The notes under the pieces were generated by a model. It was not told where the DNA came from. It saw only the letters and a list, made by a program, of their open reading frames with translations, and ran no database searches. From assembly GCA_046347475.1 (NCBI GenBank), contig JAXMGD010000001.1, positions 1,116,001-1,180,000 on the forward strand: DNA of 64,000 nt. Reading direction: 5' to 3'. Source of the stretch: CAMCXE01 sp046347475 (GTDB lineage Bacteria > Pseudomonadota > Gammaproteobacteria > Pseudomonadales > Cellvibrionaceae). Both the position numbers and the translations under genes were made by a program. Below, in pieces: positions 15,735 through 25,004 of the stretch. Each line of letters begins with the position of its first letter. The first letter of the stretch is position 1.

Positions 15735-16549
15735 TAGCGAGCACCTCGTACTAGGGGTTGGCGTGGTAGGGTCGAAACGGTGTCTTTAGCGCGAGCACCG
15801 CCAGGACAGTCTTGCTCGCAAATGCTGTTGTCCACTGTGCAGCTGGCGTAATGGGCCTCTAAGGCGTGGCGGTTGAGGGTCATCTCCAGGGCGTCGATGC
15901 GGCTGAGCAGGCAGGCGATGGCTTTGCCCACTGGGTCGGGAATCAGGTGGTGGTCTAGGTCTATGCCGTGCTGGTTGGGCAGGCCCGCCTCGCGGATTTT
16001 AACAATCTTGCCGGGGATGCCCACCACGGTGCAGCCTTCAGGCACGTCTTCAATCACCACGGAATTGGCGCCCACCCGGCTGTTGTCCCCCAGGGTGATA
16101 TCCCCCAGTACCTTAGCGCCTGCCCCCACCATCACGCCGTTGCCCAGGGTGGGGTGACGCTTGCCTTTGGTCCAGCGGGTGCCGCCGAGGGTGGCGCCGT
16201 GGTAGAGGGTAACGTCGTCGCCGATGATGGCGGTTTCGCCGATCACCACACAGGCGCCGTGGTCGATAAAAAAGCGCGCGCCTATGGCGGCGCCGGGGTG
16301 TATGTCTACATTGCTGAAAAGGCGCGCCACAAAGGACAACCAGCGGGCGGCGTAGCGCCAACCGGCCAACCAGAGGCGGTTGCTCAAGCGGTGCACTATG
16401 ACCGCGTGCACGCCGGGGTAGGTGGTGAGCACTTCAAATACGCTGCGGGCGGCCGGGTCCCGTTGGAACACACAGGCCACATCTTCCCGCCACTGAGCCA
16501 ACAGGCCTTTGCGCGGCAGGATATTGGGTAGTTCGACCGATGCGTTCAT
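15734..16549 (-). CDS. cysE: Serine O-acetyltransferase, nif-linked
   Basis: 271 residues. The N-terminal helical part is followed by a left-handed beta-helix with hexapeptide repeats: FFIDHGACVVIGETAIIGDD, TLYHGATLGGT, HPTLGNGVMVGAGAKVLGDI and NSRVGANSVVIEDVPEGCTV. It forms O-acetylserine from serine and acetyl-CoA for cysteine synthesis. In Azotobacter a dedicated cysE in the nif operon is thought to meet the sulfur demand of NifS. The ATG overlaps the nifV stop by 4 bases. The tail of about 60 residues after the beta-helix, with cysteines in CEQDCPGG, is unlike the housekeeping enzyme and typical of shorter nif-type CysE. Confidence 0.9.
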   Translation of the reverse strand: MNASVELPNILPRKGLLAQWREDVACVFQRDPAARSVFEVLTTYPGVHAVIVHRLSNRLWLAGWRYAARWLSFVARLFSNVDIHPGAAIGARFFIDHGACVVIGETAIIGDDVTLYHGATLGGTRWTKGKRHPTLGNGVMVGAGAKVLGDITLGDNSRVGANSVVIEDVPEGCTVVGIPGKIVKIREAGLPNQHGIDLDHHLIPDPVGKAIACLLSRIDALEMTLNRHALEAHYASCTVDNSICEQDCPGGARAKDTVSTLPRQPLVRGAR

Positions 16550-17727
16550 ACCGGCGCTCCTAAGGCAGCGGCCTGTTGTGTAAGGGGGTTTGCCATTAAG
16601 CGGGTAAGGCTTTGGTAGAGGTTCAACAACTCGCTGGTGCCGGGGCTGCGCTTGGTGCGGGTGACCTGGTTGCGCACCTGTTGCAGCAGTGGGGTAACTT
16701 GCCAGTCTTCCAGCTCAATACCCGCCTCTTGGTAGGCCCGGCGCAGCATGTGTTTGCCCGAGTGTTTGCCCAGCACCAGCTGGTGGCTGCGGCCGAGTTC
16801 ACTGGGGTCGAGGCCCTGGTAGTTGCGGGGGTCTTTGAGCAGGCCATCCACATGGATACCCGCCTCGTGGGTAAACACACCGGGGCCCACAATACTTTTT
16901 TGCCAGCCCACGGCCCGGCCGGAGGCGCGCTCCACCAGTTGCGACAGCGCAGGCACGCCCTTGCTGTCCACCCCTGTATCAATGCCGTGCAGGTGTTTAA
17001 GGGCCAGCACACATTCTTCCAAAGGCGCATTGCCCGCCCGCTCGCCTAGGCCGTTAACGGTGGTATTGATGTGGGTAGCGCCGCCGGCAACGGCGGCGAG
17101 GGTATTGGCCGTGGCCAGGCCAAAATCGTCGTGGGCGTGCATTTCCAGCTCTAAATCACAGCTGGCCCGCAGGCGGCTCAGTTTGCTGTGCACACTGAAG
17201 GGTTCCATGATGCCCACAGTATCGGCAAAACGCAGGCGGGCGGCACCGGCCTTGGCGGCCGTCTCGGCTACCTGCAGGATGAACTCCATATCCGCCCGGG
17301 AGGCATCTTCCATCCCTACGCAGACTTGGTAGCCCAACATGCGGGCTTTGCGCACCATTTGGTTGATTTGCCTGAGCACCCAAGCGCGATCCCGGCCCAG
17401 TTTGTGTTGGATCTGCTGGTCGGATACGGGGATGGATAAGTCCACCATATGCACAGCTAAACCCTGCACAGCCAGCAGATCCTCATCCCCCATACGGCAC
17501 CAGGCCAACAGGCGCGCGGGCAGGTGCAAACCCACAATCGCCGCCATCACCTCCCGCTCGTCGGCCCCCATGGCGGGGATGCCGATCTCCAGCTCTGCCA
17601 CACCAATGGCCGCAAGGCCTTGGGCTATGGCGAGTTTCTCCTCGGCGCTAAACGACACCCCGGCGCTTTGCTCGCCGTCTCTGAGGGTGGTGTCGTCTAT
17701 GACGATGCTGGCAGGTTGCTTGGACAT
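16546..17727 (-). CDS. nifV: Homocitrate synthase NifV
   Basis: 393 residues. DDTTLRDGEQSAGV near the N-terminus is the LeuA/NifV signature with the metal-binding Asp, and LEMHAHDDFGLATANTLAA plus NTTVNGLGERAGNAPLEE are the second signature. It condenses acetyl-CoA with 2-oxoglutarate to homocitrate, the organic ligand of FeMo-cofactor. No C-terminal leucine-regulatory domain is present, as in other NifV. It lies 17 bases after nifS and overlaps cysE. Confidence 0.95.
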   Translation of the reverse strand: MSKQPASIVIDDTTLRDGEQSAGVSFSAEEKLAIAQGLAAIGVAELEIGIPAMGADEREVMAAIVGLHLPARLLAWCRMGDEDLLAVQGLAVHMVDLSIPVSDQQIQHKLGRDRAWVLRQINQMVRKARMLGYQVCVGMEDASRADMEFILQVAETAAKAGAARLRFADTVGIMEPFSVHSKLSRLRASCDLELEMHAHDDFGLATANTLAAVAGGATHINTTVNGLGERAGNAPLEECVLALKHLHGIDTGVDSKGVPALSQLVERASGRAVGWQKSIVGPGVFTHEAGIHVDGLLKDPRNYQGLDPSELGRSHQLVLGKHSGKHMLRRAYQEAGIELEDWQVTPLLQQVRNQVTRTKRSPGTSELLNLYQSLTRLMANPLTQQAAALGAPV

Positions 17728-17744
17728 GGGGCGTACTCAAGGGG

Positions 17745-18953
17745 TTAGGCGTAGACCGGTGCAAAGGCTTCCTCGGGGTTCTCAATGGGGCCGTTGGCGC
17801 CCCAATAAGGCGAGAGCTTGCGCAACTGGGCGATGATGGGCGGCACCACCTCAATCACCCGCTCCATTTCGGCCATGGTGTTATAGCGGGAGAGGGAGAA
17901 GCGCACGGTGCCGTGGGCGGCGGTGTAGGGCACACCCATGGCGCGCATCACGTGGGAGGGCTCTAAGGAGCCTGAGGTACAGGCCGAACCGCTGGAGGCG
18001 GCGATGCCCGCTTTATTCAGCAGCATCAAAATGGCCTCGCCTTCAATGTATTCAAAGGCGATATTGAGGGTGTTGGGCAGGCGGTTATCTGGGTCCCCGG
18101 TGACAAAAGCGTGGGGCACGGCGGCTAATAATCCCGCTTGCAAATGATCGCGCATGGCGGCCACTTGGGTATTTTCAAACTCCATGTGTTGCAGGGCTAA
18201 ATCCGCCGCCACACCCAGGCCCACAATACCGGTGCTATTTTCCGTGCCCGCTCTGCGGCCGCGCTCTTGGTGGCCACCGCGCAATAAAGGCCGAAAGCGC
18301 ACGCCGCGTTTTAAATACAACACACCCACGCCTTTGGGTGCATGTAATTTATGGCCGGATAAACTCAGCATATGAATACAGGTGTCCTGTAAATTCATCG
18401 GAATTTTGCCCACCGCTTGCACTGCATCGGTGTGGAATAACACACCGGCTTCATCAGCCATTTTGGCCATTTCAATGACAGGGAAATAAGTGCCGGTTTC
18501 GTTATTGGCCCACATAACGCTTACCACAGCCACTTTATCGCTGAGTAATTTGGCGTATTCGTCCAAATTTAAGCGGCCTTTATTATCCACCGCTAATTTA
18601 TGCACGGTGTAACCTTCCGTGGCGAGGGTGTCGCATAAATTTAATACGGCCGGGTGCTCCACCACGGTGGTGATAATTTCTTTGCGTTCAGGCTGAGCTT
18701 TAAGGGCGGATAAAATAGCCGTGGAGTCAGACTCGGTGCCGCAGGAGGTAAAAATAATTTCTGAATCGTGTTCAGCCCCTAAAAGGTTCTGCACACTTTT
18801 GCGCGCCTTTTTTAAAGCGACACCTACTTTGTTGCCAAAATTATGTATGGAAGAGGGGTTGCCAAATTGCTCAGTAAAAAAGGGCAACATAGCCTCAACA
18901 ATAACCGGGTCCACCGCTGTGGTGGCGTTGTTATCCAAATAGATGTCGCTCAT
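17745..18953 (-). CDS. nifS: Cysteine desulfurase NifS
   Basis: 402 residues. YLDNNATTAVDP starts the PLP-fold; FHTDAVQAVGKIP and SLSGHKLHAPKG carry the PLP-binding lysine; SSGSACTSGSLEPS holds the catalytic cysteine on the flexible loop. It takes sulfur from cysteine and passes it to NifU for nitrogenase Fe-S clusters. The stretch from 18140 to 18950 is more AT-rich than nifV and the downstream genes. It starts 3 bases after the nifU stop. Confidence 0.95.
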   Translation of the reverse strand: MSDIYLDNNATTAVDPVIVEAMLPFFTEQFGNPSSIHNFGNKVGVALKKARKSVQNLLGAEHDSEIIFTSCGTESDSTAILSALKAQPERKEIITTVVEHPAVLNLCDTLATEGYTVHKLAVDNKGRLNLDEYAKLLSDKVAVVSVMWANNETGTYFPVIEMAKMADEAGVLFHTDAVQAVGKIPMNLQDTCIHMLSLSGHKLHAPKGVGVLYLKRGVRFRPLLRGGHQERGRRAGTENSTGIVGLGVAADLALQHMEFENTQVAAMRDHLQAGLLAAVPHAFVTGDPDNRLPNTLNIAFEYIEGEAILMLLNKAGIAASSGSACTSGSLEPSHVMRAMGVPYTAAHGTVRFSLSRYNTMAEMERVIEVVPPIIAQLRKLSPYWGANGPIENPEEAFAPVYA

Positions 18954-18956
18954 AAC

Positions 18957-19883
18957 CTATGCTCCCATTTGCACTAAAGATTGGCGTTCGCTGTTGGGCA
19001 CAACCTTAATAAACTCACCTAAGGCCTCAATGAGTTTTTGCTGAATGCCGCCGAGGGTTGAAGCGGCTAATTGGCAACCGCTGCAGGCGCCAATTAAATT
19101 CACATACACGGTTTTGCCATCCACATCCACCAATTCCACATCGCCTTTATCAGCGCGTAAATTAGGCCGAATGGCTTCTAACACTTCTTCAATTTTTAAA
19201 ATGCGCTGCACAGCCGTAAGCGGCCCGGTTGCAGGTTTAACTGAGATTGCCGGTTTACTTTTGGTAGCGGCAACTTTTTTCTTGCCTACCGCACCAGGGG
19301 TAAATATTTCGCCGCGCTCGGCCAGCATTTCACCTAAAATGCGCTCTATGCCCTCATGGCAAGACGAGCAACCGCCACCGGCTTTGGTGTAATTGGTCAC
19401 CTCTTCCACGGTGGAAAGATTATTCGCACGGATGGTGTCTTTAATCATGACTTCATCCACCGCAAAACACTTACAAATAAGTGCGCCCTCGGCGTGGTCA
19501 TCGCTCCAAACTTCACCGCGATAATTCGCCACCGCCGCTTGCAACGCCTCGCGGCCCATTACAGAACAGTGCATTTTTTCCGGTGGCAGGCCATCTAAAA
19601 AGTCGGCAATATCCTGGTTGGAAATTAATAAGGCTTCATCAAGGGTTTTGCCTTTAACCATTTCGGTTAAAGCGGAAGACGACGCAATGGCCGAGCCGCA
19701 GCCGAAGGTTTGAAAGCCTGCGTCGAGAATAATTTCTGTGGCTGGGTCTACTTTGAGAGATAAACGCAGAGCGTCGCCGCAGCTGATGGAACCCACATCG
19801 CCCACGGCATTGGCCGCTTCCACGGCACCGGCGTTTTTGGGGTTGTAAAAATGTTCTTTTACTTTTTCAGAATAATCCCACAT
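18957..19883 (-). CDS. nifU: Fe-S scaffold NifU
   Basis: 308 residues from the ATG at 19883 (MWDYSEKVKEHFYNPKNAG), the standard NifU start; a longer frame to 19994 adds 37 unrelated residues. Three parts are visible: an IscU-like domain (residues about 1-125, with FGCGSAIASSS and HCSVMG), a central [2Fe-2S] domain (CKCFAVDE and GGGCSSCHEG) and an Nfu domain (NLIGACSGCQLAASTLGG). It assembles clusters from NifS-derived sulfur. It lies 55 bases after iscA. Confidence 0.95.
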   Translation of the reverse strand: MWDYSEKVKEHFYNPKNAGAVEAANAVGDVGSISCGDALRLSLKVDPATEIILDAGFQTFGCGSAIASSSALTEMVKGKTLDEALLISNQDIADFLDGLPPEKMHCSVMGREALQAAVANYRGEVWSDDHAEGALICKCFAVDEVMIKDTIRANNLSTVEEVTNYTKAGGGCSSCHEGIERILGEMLAERGEIFTPGAVGKKKVAATKSKPAISVKPATGPLTAVQRILKIEEVLEAIRPNLRADKGDVELVDVDGKTVYVNLIGACSGCQLAASTLGGIQQKLIEALGEFIKVVPNSERQSLVQMGA

Positions 19884-19938
19884 GGTATCGGCGCTCCAAA
19901 AAATAAATGGATGGATGTTTAGCGAAATAACCTTTGCA

Positions 19939-20262
19939 TTAGCAGCTAAACGATTTTCCGCAACCGCAACTGGCTGTGGCATTAGGGTTTTCAAATTTAA
20001 AGCCGCTACCTTCTAAACCGTCGAGAAAATCCACGGTGACATTTTCCAGCAGGGGCACACTGGCCGGGTCAATTACTACTTTCACACCGGGGAACTCCAC
20101 AATAGAATCATCCTGTTCCAGGTTTTCTTCTAATTTCATACCGTATTTAAGCCCGGAGCAGCCGCCGCCTTCGACTTTAATACGCAAACCAACAATGGCT
20201 TTTTCAGAGGAATCAATAAAGCGGCGTACAGCGCCAACGGCACTCTCAGTAAGGTTGATCAT
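19939..20262 (-). CDS. iscA: A-type Fe-S carrier of the nif operon
   Basis: 107 residues from the ATG at 20262 (MINLTESAVGAVRRFI). It has GGGCSGLKYGMKLE and the C-terminal SCGCGKSF, giving the three conserved cysteines of A-type carriers. In Azotobacter the same gene (iscA-nif) precedes nifU. It is the first gene of the operon and lies behind a sigma54 promoter at 20335-20350. A longer frame to 20433 would run through that promoter, so the shorter start is right. Confidence 0.9.
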   Translation of the reverse strand: MINLTESAVGAVRRFIDSSEKAIVGLRIKVEGGGCSGLKYGMKLEENLEQDDSIVEFPGVKVVIDPASVPLLENVTVDFLDGLEGSGFKFENPNATASCGCGKSFSC

Positions 20263-20334
20263 GTGCGTGACTCCATTAAACATGGGGCTAAAATTTTCAA
20301 CTGCGCAGGGAATGCAGCTATTCAAGCCTGAAAT

Positions 20335-20350
20335 TGCAAGCCACATGCCA
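20335..20350 (-). promoter_or_regulatory. Sigma54 promoter of the iscA-nifUSV operon
   Basis: On the leftward strand the sequence is TGGCATGTGGCTTGCA. GG and GC are separated by exactly 10 bases, matching the -24/-12 consensus TGGCAC-N5-TTGCA. The expected transcript start is near 20323, about 60 bases upstream of iscA. Confidence 0.85.
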
Positions 20351-20446
20351 GCGCCAAAAATGGCTATTAAATGGTTATTTTTCAGTGGTTTGCAGCGCTT
20401 AACCGCAAGCAAAGTGTGTGTAGCAATTACCACTTCCAGGGGGGCT

Positions 20447-20462
20447 TGTCGTATTTACTACA
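20447..20462. promoter_or_regulatory. NifA upstream activator site
   Basis: TGTCGTATTTACTACA is a perfect TGT-N10-ACA. It lies 97 bases upstream of the -24 box, the usual spacing for NifA acting by DNA looping. Confidence 0.8.
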
Positions 20463-20669
20463 GAGGAGATTTGAGGGGTTTGTAGGGCTGTGTTGTAGGG
20501 TAAATGTGGCGACGAAATTGTTATTGAGCATGCGACATAATAAATAGTATGGATGTTTGTGCGCACCTAAAAATCCCACCCCAACCCTCCCGTGCATAAA
20601 TCACTTCCTTGTGATTTACCCGCAGGGCAGCTGTGCTGTGCAAATTGCTCCTGCAATTAGTTAAAAAGG

Positions 20670-20960
20670 GGAGGGGGCGGAATGCCTTGTAAACAAGCAA
20701 AATTCCTTAGCTTAAGGTTTTCTAGCTCCTCCCCTTTTTTAAGGGGGAGGTTGGGAGGGGGTTTAGTTTTTGCCCGCAGAATTTTCTCAGTTCCACTGAC
20801 CACGCAACCCAAAAACCCCACCCTAACCCTCCCCTTAAAAAGGGGAGGGAGCAGAGCACCTTGGAAACAAGCAAAATTCCGTTGTTTAAGGTTTTCTCGC
20901 TCCTCCCCTTTTTAAGGGGGAGGTTGGGAGGGGGGGTAGTTTTCGCCCGCAGAATTCTCC
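20670..20960. repeat. Tandem palindromic repeat pair
   Basis: Two units each contain AAACAAGCAAAATTCC, TTAAGGTTTTCT.GCTCCTCC and AGGGGGAGGTTGGGAGGGGG. They begin near 20692 and 20868 and are separated by CCACCCTAACCCTCCCC. The arms CCCCTTTTTAAGGGG fold on themselves. A related half-unit starts at about 20575. Confidence 0.7.
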
Positions 20961-21135
20961 CGTTCTAAATACCACCGCCCCCAAAATCCCCCAGGCCAAA
21001 AATAAACCCAGCGCTTAAAAATCTGGAGCGTTATTTGCTCACACCACCCCAGAGCAAAATCACTTGGCCAAGCCGCCAAAATCAGGGCTAATCTTAAGAG
21101 GCAAGCCAAGCCCCCCTGTCAACTAAACTCAACCT

Positions 21136-21399
21136 ATGAGTGTCGCTATGGAACCCATCCGCCACATTTCCAAAATTGACCGCCAACTGCGCGTATTAAG
21201 CGAAGTATGGGAAGGCAAAATAGATAATCAATATTTACTGCGCCTAACCTTGATGTACCAAAACCACAGCATGGGCCGTTTGGATTTCACCCTGAACGGT
21301 TACGGCGAGCCGGACGTAGCAAGCCTTGCACAAAATATCCAAAGTAACGATTATCTGATGCGGGAAATAGACGATTATTTAAGTGGCGAAATAGAATGA
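21136..21399 (+). CDS. Hypothetical 87-residue protein
   Basis: 87 residues; a second ATG at 21148 gives a shorter version. It reads like a small soluble alpha/beta protein (YLLRLTLMYQNHSMGRLDFT, DDYLSGEIE). It is not recognised. It ends 40 bases before alanine dehydrogenase and may be co-transcribed with it. No clear ribosome site is seen. Confidence 0.5.
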   Translation: MSVAMEPIRHISKIDRQLRVLSEVWEGKIDNQYLLRLTLMYQNHSMGRLDFTLNGYGEPDVASLAQNIQSNDYLMREIDDYLSGEIE

Positions 21400-21438
21400 C
21401 CTAAGGCCCTATACACTCACCTAACCAAGCGGATTTTT

Positions 21439-22524
21439 ATGCGTATCAGTGTCCCCAAAGAAATTAAAAATCACGAATACCGCGTTGGCCTGGTGCCAGC
21501 CTCAGTGGCCGAATTAACCCGCCAGGGCCATGAAGTCAGCGTGGAAACCCAAGCGGGCGAGCGCATTGGCTTTAGTGATGCGGACTATCAAGCGGCCGGT
21601 GCGCACATAGTGCCAGACGCCAAAAGCGCTTTTGCTGCAGGGGAATTAATCGTCAAAGTAAAAGAGCCGCAATTACACGAATGCGCCCTGATCCAACCCC
21701 AGCAAACGCTTTTTACCTATCTGCATTTAGCCGCCGACAAACCCCAGGCTTTAGCATTAATGCAGTCCAAAGCCCGCTGCATCGCCTATGAAACCGTCAC
21801 CGAATCCCAAGGCGGCCTGCCGCTTTTGCGGCCCATGTCGGAGGTGGCAGGCAGGCTTTCGGTTCATGTGGGGGCTAATTTTCTGCACACTGCCTACGGC
21901 GGGCGGGGCGTATTATTAGGCGGCGTGCCCGGTGTAAACCCGGCCAAAGTGATTATTTTAGGCGGCGGCGTGGCGGGGGTTAACGCCGCCCAAATGGCTG
22001 TTGGCCTACATGCCGATGTCACCCTATTTGATATATCCGCCCATAAATTAATTGAAATAAACCAGATGTTTAATGGCCGGGTAAAAACTGCCTTTAGCTC
22101 CAATGCCGCTGTAGCTGAAGCCATAAAAACCGCCGATTTAATTATCGGCGCCGTTTTAATTCCCGGCGCCGCCGCCCCAAAATTAATCCGCCGCGAACAA
22201 TTAAAAACTCTGTTGCCAGGCGCTGTATTAGTGGATATAGCCATAGACCAAGGCGGCTGTTTTGAATCCTCCCACGCCACCACCCACCAAGACCCTATAT
22301 TTATGGAAGAGGGCATAGTGCATTATTGCGTAGCCAATATGCCCAGCGCCGTAGCCCGCACCTCCACCCTGGCCCTCAACAGTGCCACCTTGCCGTTTAT
22401 AGTCAAAATGGCCAACCAGGGCGTAGAGCAGGCCCTACAAAAAGATATTCACCTAGCCGCAGGCCTTAACATTGCCGATGGCGTTATCACCCATAGAGCC
22501 GTAGCAGAAGCCCTACAATTGTAA
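21439..22524 (+). CDS. ald: Alanine dehydrogenase
   Basis: 361 residues. MRISVPKEIKNHEYRVGLVP is the N-terminal signature; LFTYLHLAA, RPMSEVAGRL and the NAD-binding VIILGGGVAGVNAA follow. The catalytic lysine and histidine regions (KVKEPQ, TYLHLA) are present, and the length is normal. It interconverts alanine with pyruvate and ammonia using NAD. Being next to the nif operon it might help balance fixed nitrogen, but that link is inference; no sigma54 promoter was found in front of it. Confidence 0.95.
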   Translation: MRISVPKEIKNHEYRVGLVPASVAELTRQGHEVSVETQAGERIGFSDADYQAAGAHIVPDAKSAFAAGELIVKVKEPQLHECALIQPQQTLFTYLHLAADKPQALALMQSKARCIAYETVTESQGGLPLLRPMSEVAGRLSVHVGANFLHTAYGGRGVLLGGVPGVNPAKVIILGGGVAGVNAAQMAVGLHADVTLFDISAHKLIEINQMFNGRVKTAFSSNAAVAEAIKTADLIIGAVLIPGAAAPKLIRREQLKTLLPGAVLVDIAIDQGGCFESSHATTHQDPIFMEEGIVHYCVANMPSAVARTSTLALNSATLPFIVKMANQGVEQALQKDIHLAAGLNIADGVITHRAVAEALQL

Positions 22525-23054
22525 TTGTTGTATTGCCAACAAATTGTCCTGATAAAAGGCCAGGGGAGTGAACAAATCCTGTGTGAGGTAATGGTGACTA
22601 TTTAAATTGAGCCGTATTAAAAAATGAGTGCTTCATTTCTTTGAAAAACTGATAAAACCAATGCCCCCTCTAAAAATTACTATCACAAAAACCTCCTACC
22701 CCAACTCGGTAGAGGTGGGGAGGTAATGTCATTAGGTTTAGGGAATTTGTAGGGGCGCCCCTTGTGGGTGCCTAAACCTTAGCAGCTACTGACACTCTTC
22801 GGCGGCCAAAATTGGGCGACCACAATGGTCGCCCCTACAAACTCCCTAAACTTCATGAAATTGAGCTTGGGGCAGTAAAAAACGCCAAAAAAATATCACC
22901 TCAGCCCACCGCGCCTAATTCCCAGAAGACACCCAACTCACCCCCGCAAGTTAAAATACTAATAATAATTTCCCTCGCACAAAAAAATCGATAACAAACC
23001 ACCTGGCACCCCAATTGCTGAGCACTTCTTATCAATCAACCAGCGAGGTGATTT
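22525..23054. other. Intergenic with short inverted repeats
   Basis: 530 bases without a supported gene. It holds GTAGGGGCGCCCCTTGTGGG and GGGCGACCACAATGGTCGCC palindromes and an AC-rich stretch before the yegP-like gene. A possible frame from 22812 has no start site and no similarity. Confidence 0.5.
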
Positions 23055-23399
23055 ATGTCTGCACGATTTTTAATGACCAGTGATGAAAGCAACCGATTCT
23101 TCGTCAACCTAGTGGATGCCAAGGGTGAATTATTATTAATCGGCGGCACCTACGCAGGCCGGGACGAGGCCGAGGCGGCGGTAAAAGAAATACGCGTCGG
23201 TACACTCATGAGTAATCAAATCGGCGCCAGCAAAACCCCCAGCGGGGATACCTTTTTCTATATTAAAAACCCCAGCGGCCAGGTCATCGCCAAAAGCCAA
23301 TTATTTACCTCCGCCATGGCCTTTGATAATGCCCTGCACCAGGTAAAAGATAATACCTGTATTGCCGAGTTGGACGATTTAACCGCGCAAAATGCCTAA
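23055..23399 (+). CDS. YegP/DUF1508 family protein
   Basis: 114 residues with two DUF1508-type beta-beta-alpha units: FFVNLVDAKGELLLIGGTYAG (residues about 15-35) and FFYIKNPSGQVIAKSQLFTS (about 75-95). The family is found widely as a small stress-related protein of unknown biochemistry. The start follows GCGAGGTGA. It is the first gene of a rightward set with the 200-residue unknown and alkB. Confidence 0.85.
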   Translation: MSARFLMTSDESNRFFVNLVDAKGELLLIGGTYAGRDEAEAAVKEIRVGTLMSNQIGASKTPSGDTFFYIKNPSGQVIAKSQLFTSAMAFDNALHQVKDNTCIAELDDLTAQNA

Positions 23400-23457
23400 A
23401 TTCGGCTGAGCAAGGTACATTTGTGCGGTTCCCAACGTGATTTAAAGAGGCATTCAT

Positions 23458-24060
23458 ATGGGCCTAGAGTTTTCCGTTACCAAAGAACTGGCCAGCGCCA
23501 GCGCCACCATCATTGAACTGGTATCCGTTACAAAAGCCATACAAACCCAATTGGGCAACAATGATTTTGTAGCGAGCTTTAATGGCATTATGGCGAACCT
23601 AAGCAATTGCTACAGTGTAATAGAGGATAATTTTTTACCCTGGCTGGCGGTGGATTCCCAAGCGGCCTTTGAGGCTCAGTTCGACGATCTCTTTGCCCAG
23701 TATTCGGCGAATTTTTTAAAAGAGGCCAGCAAAGCCCGCCCAACCGTTGAACAAATCTACGAGCACTACCAAGAATTAAAAACCTTTAAAGAATTTAAAA
23801 CCAGCTTCCCTATGCTTAAGTGGGCTGTCAGCCGTTTGGATGACTATGTCGATAAATGGATCGATAACGACACCTGGTTTATGATGACCCTCGATCGCAT
23901 CTTTAAAATGTTTAATCGTTTCTTGCTGGAAATAAACGACTTTAAACGCAAAGACAGCGACGATGCCTATCTGATTTTTCAACTGGCCATCAGTGATTTT
24001 GCCGCGCTGGTGCAGATGATTAGAGATAAGCGTGCAGAGCTTGCACAATTAACCACATGA
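23458..24060 (+). CDS. Hypothetical helical protein between yegP and alkB
   Basis: 200 residues, predicted largely helical, acidic to neutral, with no signal peptide or membrane segment. Motifs such as LYDYVDKWIDND-like DDYVDKWIDNDTWFMMTLDR and AISDFAALVQMIRDKRAEL are visible. It follows AAAGAGG and its stop overlaps the alkB start as ATGA, so the two are translationally coupled. I do not recognise a family. The coupling to a DNA or RNA repair enzyme suggests a related role, which is inference only. Confidence 0.65.
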   Translation: MGLEFSVTKELASASATIIELVSVTKAIQTQLGNNDFVASFNGIMANLSNCYSVIEDNFLPWLAVDSQAAFEAQFDDLFAQYSANFLKEASKARPTVEQIYEHYQELKTFKEFKTSFPMLKWAVSRLDDYVDKWIDNDTWFMMTLDRIFKMFNRFLLEINDFKRKDSDDAYLIFQLAISDFAALVQMIRDKRAELAQLTT

Positions 24061-24689
24061 GCGCGCCCGCAGCTTGGCATCAATTGCCATCACAATACCT
24101 CGAACAACCGGCAATTGAACACATTGAGCATTTTTGTAGCCTTGAGGAAAGCGGCGCGCTGTATGCAGCCCTCGTCTCCCAGCAACAATGGCCCGATAAC
24201 CACTACAGTCTTGCAGGTCGCACATTCACCTTGCCGCGCAAGCAAACCTGGCACGCCGACCCAGGAATCCATTACAGCTACAGCAATAACCTACTTAAAA
24301 CTCGCCCCTGGACGCCGCTTTTAACGCAATTGCGCCACAGCATTCAAACCTATTTAAACTTCGAATTTAATTCCGTACTCGTTAATTGGTACCGCAACGG
24401 CGAGGACTACGTGGGCTGGCACGCCGACGACGAAGCCGAACTCGGCCCCAACCCCTTAATTGCCTCCCTAAGCCTCGGCGCCAGCCGCACCTTTTCTTAC
24501 AAGCACAAGTACCAAAACATTACCGGCAATATCCAATTAACCAGTGGCAGCCTGTTAATTATGCAGCCGAGTGTTCAGCACCAATGGCAACACGCCGTCC
24601 TCCCCGAGCCTGAAATTACCGAAGGCCGCATTAATATGACCTTTCGCCGGGTATTAACCCGCGCAGAATTAATGCAGCTGGCTAGCTAA
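24057..24689 (+). CDS. alkB: AlkB-type alkylated nucleic acid dioxygenase
   Basis: 210 residues. The Fe(II)/2-oxoglutarate site is visible: GWHADDEAELG (HxD), the distal histidine in WQHAVLP, and the oxoglutarate-binding arginines in INMTFRRVL. NWYRNGEDYVGWHADD and SLSLGASRTFSYKHK resemble the AlkB2-like single-domain enzymes of many gammaproteobacteria rather than E. coli AlkB. It oxidatively removes methyl groups from damaged bases. The ATG overlaps the upstream stop. Confidence 0.9.
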   Translation: MSAPAAWHQLPSQYLEQPAIEHIEHFCSLEESGALYAALVSQQQWPDNHYSLAGRTFTLPRKQTWHADPGIHYSYSNNLLKTRPWTPLLTQLRHSIQTYLNFEFNSVLVNWYRNGEDYVGWHADDEAELGPNPLIASLSLGASRTFSYKHKYQNITGNIQLTSGSLLIMQPSVQHQWQHAVLPEPEITEGRINMTFRRVLTRAELMQLAS

Positions 24690-25004
24690 AAATTCCCTTT
24701 TAAATTCCTGATGGTCCTGCAGCGCTAAACCTACGATCGTAAATTTCCATTCTTTTGTTATACATTCGTGAAGTTTAACTGCGCCTGCACGCCTAGCCTT
24801 GGCGGGCTGGATAATATCCTGCGTGCCTGATCTTTCAGGGTTTGCAGGTGATAAATATGTCGTGTTATGCAAAAGAGTAGTGGAGGGATCTAATGTATTG
24901 CCATGACACGATTACACACGCCTCTATTGCAGGGTGTTCTCCGGTTGCGTGCCACATCATTTGGCGCATAAAACCTACAAAACTCAATTTTACGAGGCTT
25001 TATT
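24690..25004. other. Intergenic before the mannanase
   Basis: 315 bases with nothing firmly identifiable. It must contain the mannanase promoter. TTTACGAGG immediately precedes its start. Confidence 0.4.

Larger units (their letters stand above)
20263..21147. other. Regulatory region and repeats between iscA and the 87-residue gene
   Basis: The first 200 bases hold the sigma54 promoter and the NifA site. From about 20575 to 20960 the sequence is made of two roughly 180-base tandem units containing CTCCTCCCCTTTTTTAAGGG and AACAAGCAAAATTCC, with CCCCTTAAAAAGGGG palindromes. The rest has no recognised feature. Confidence 0.6.
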
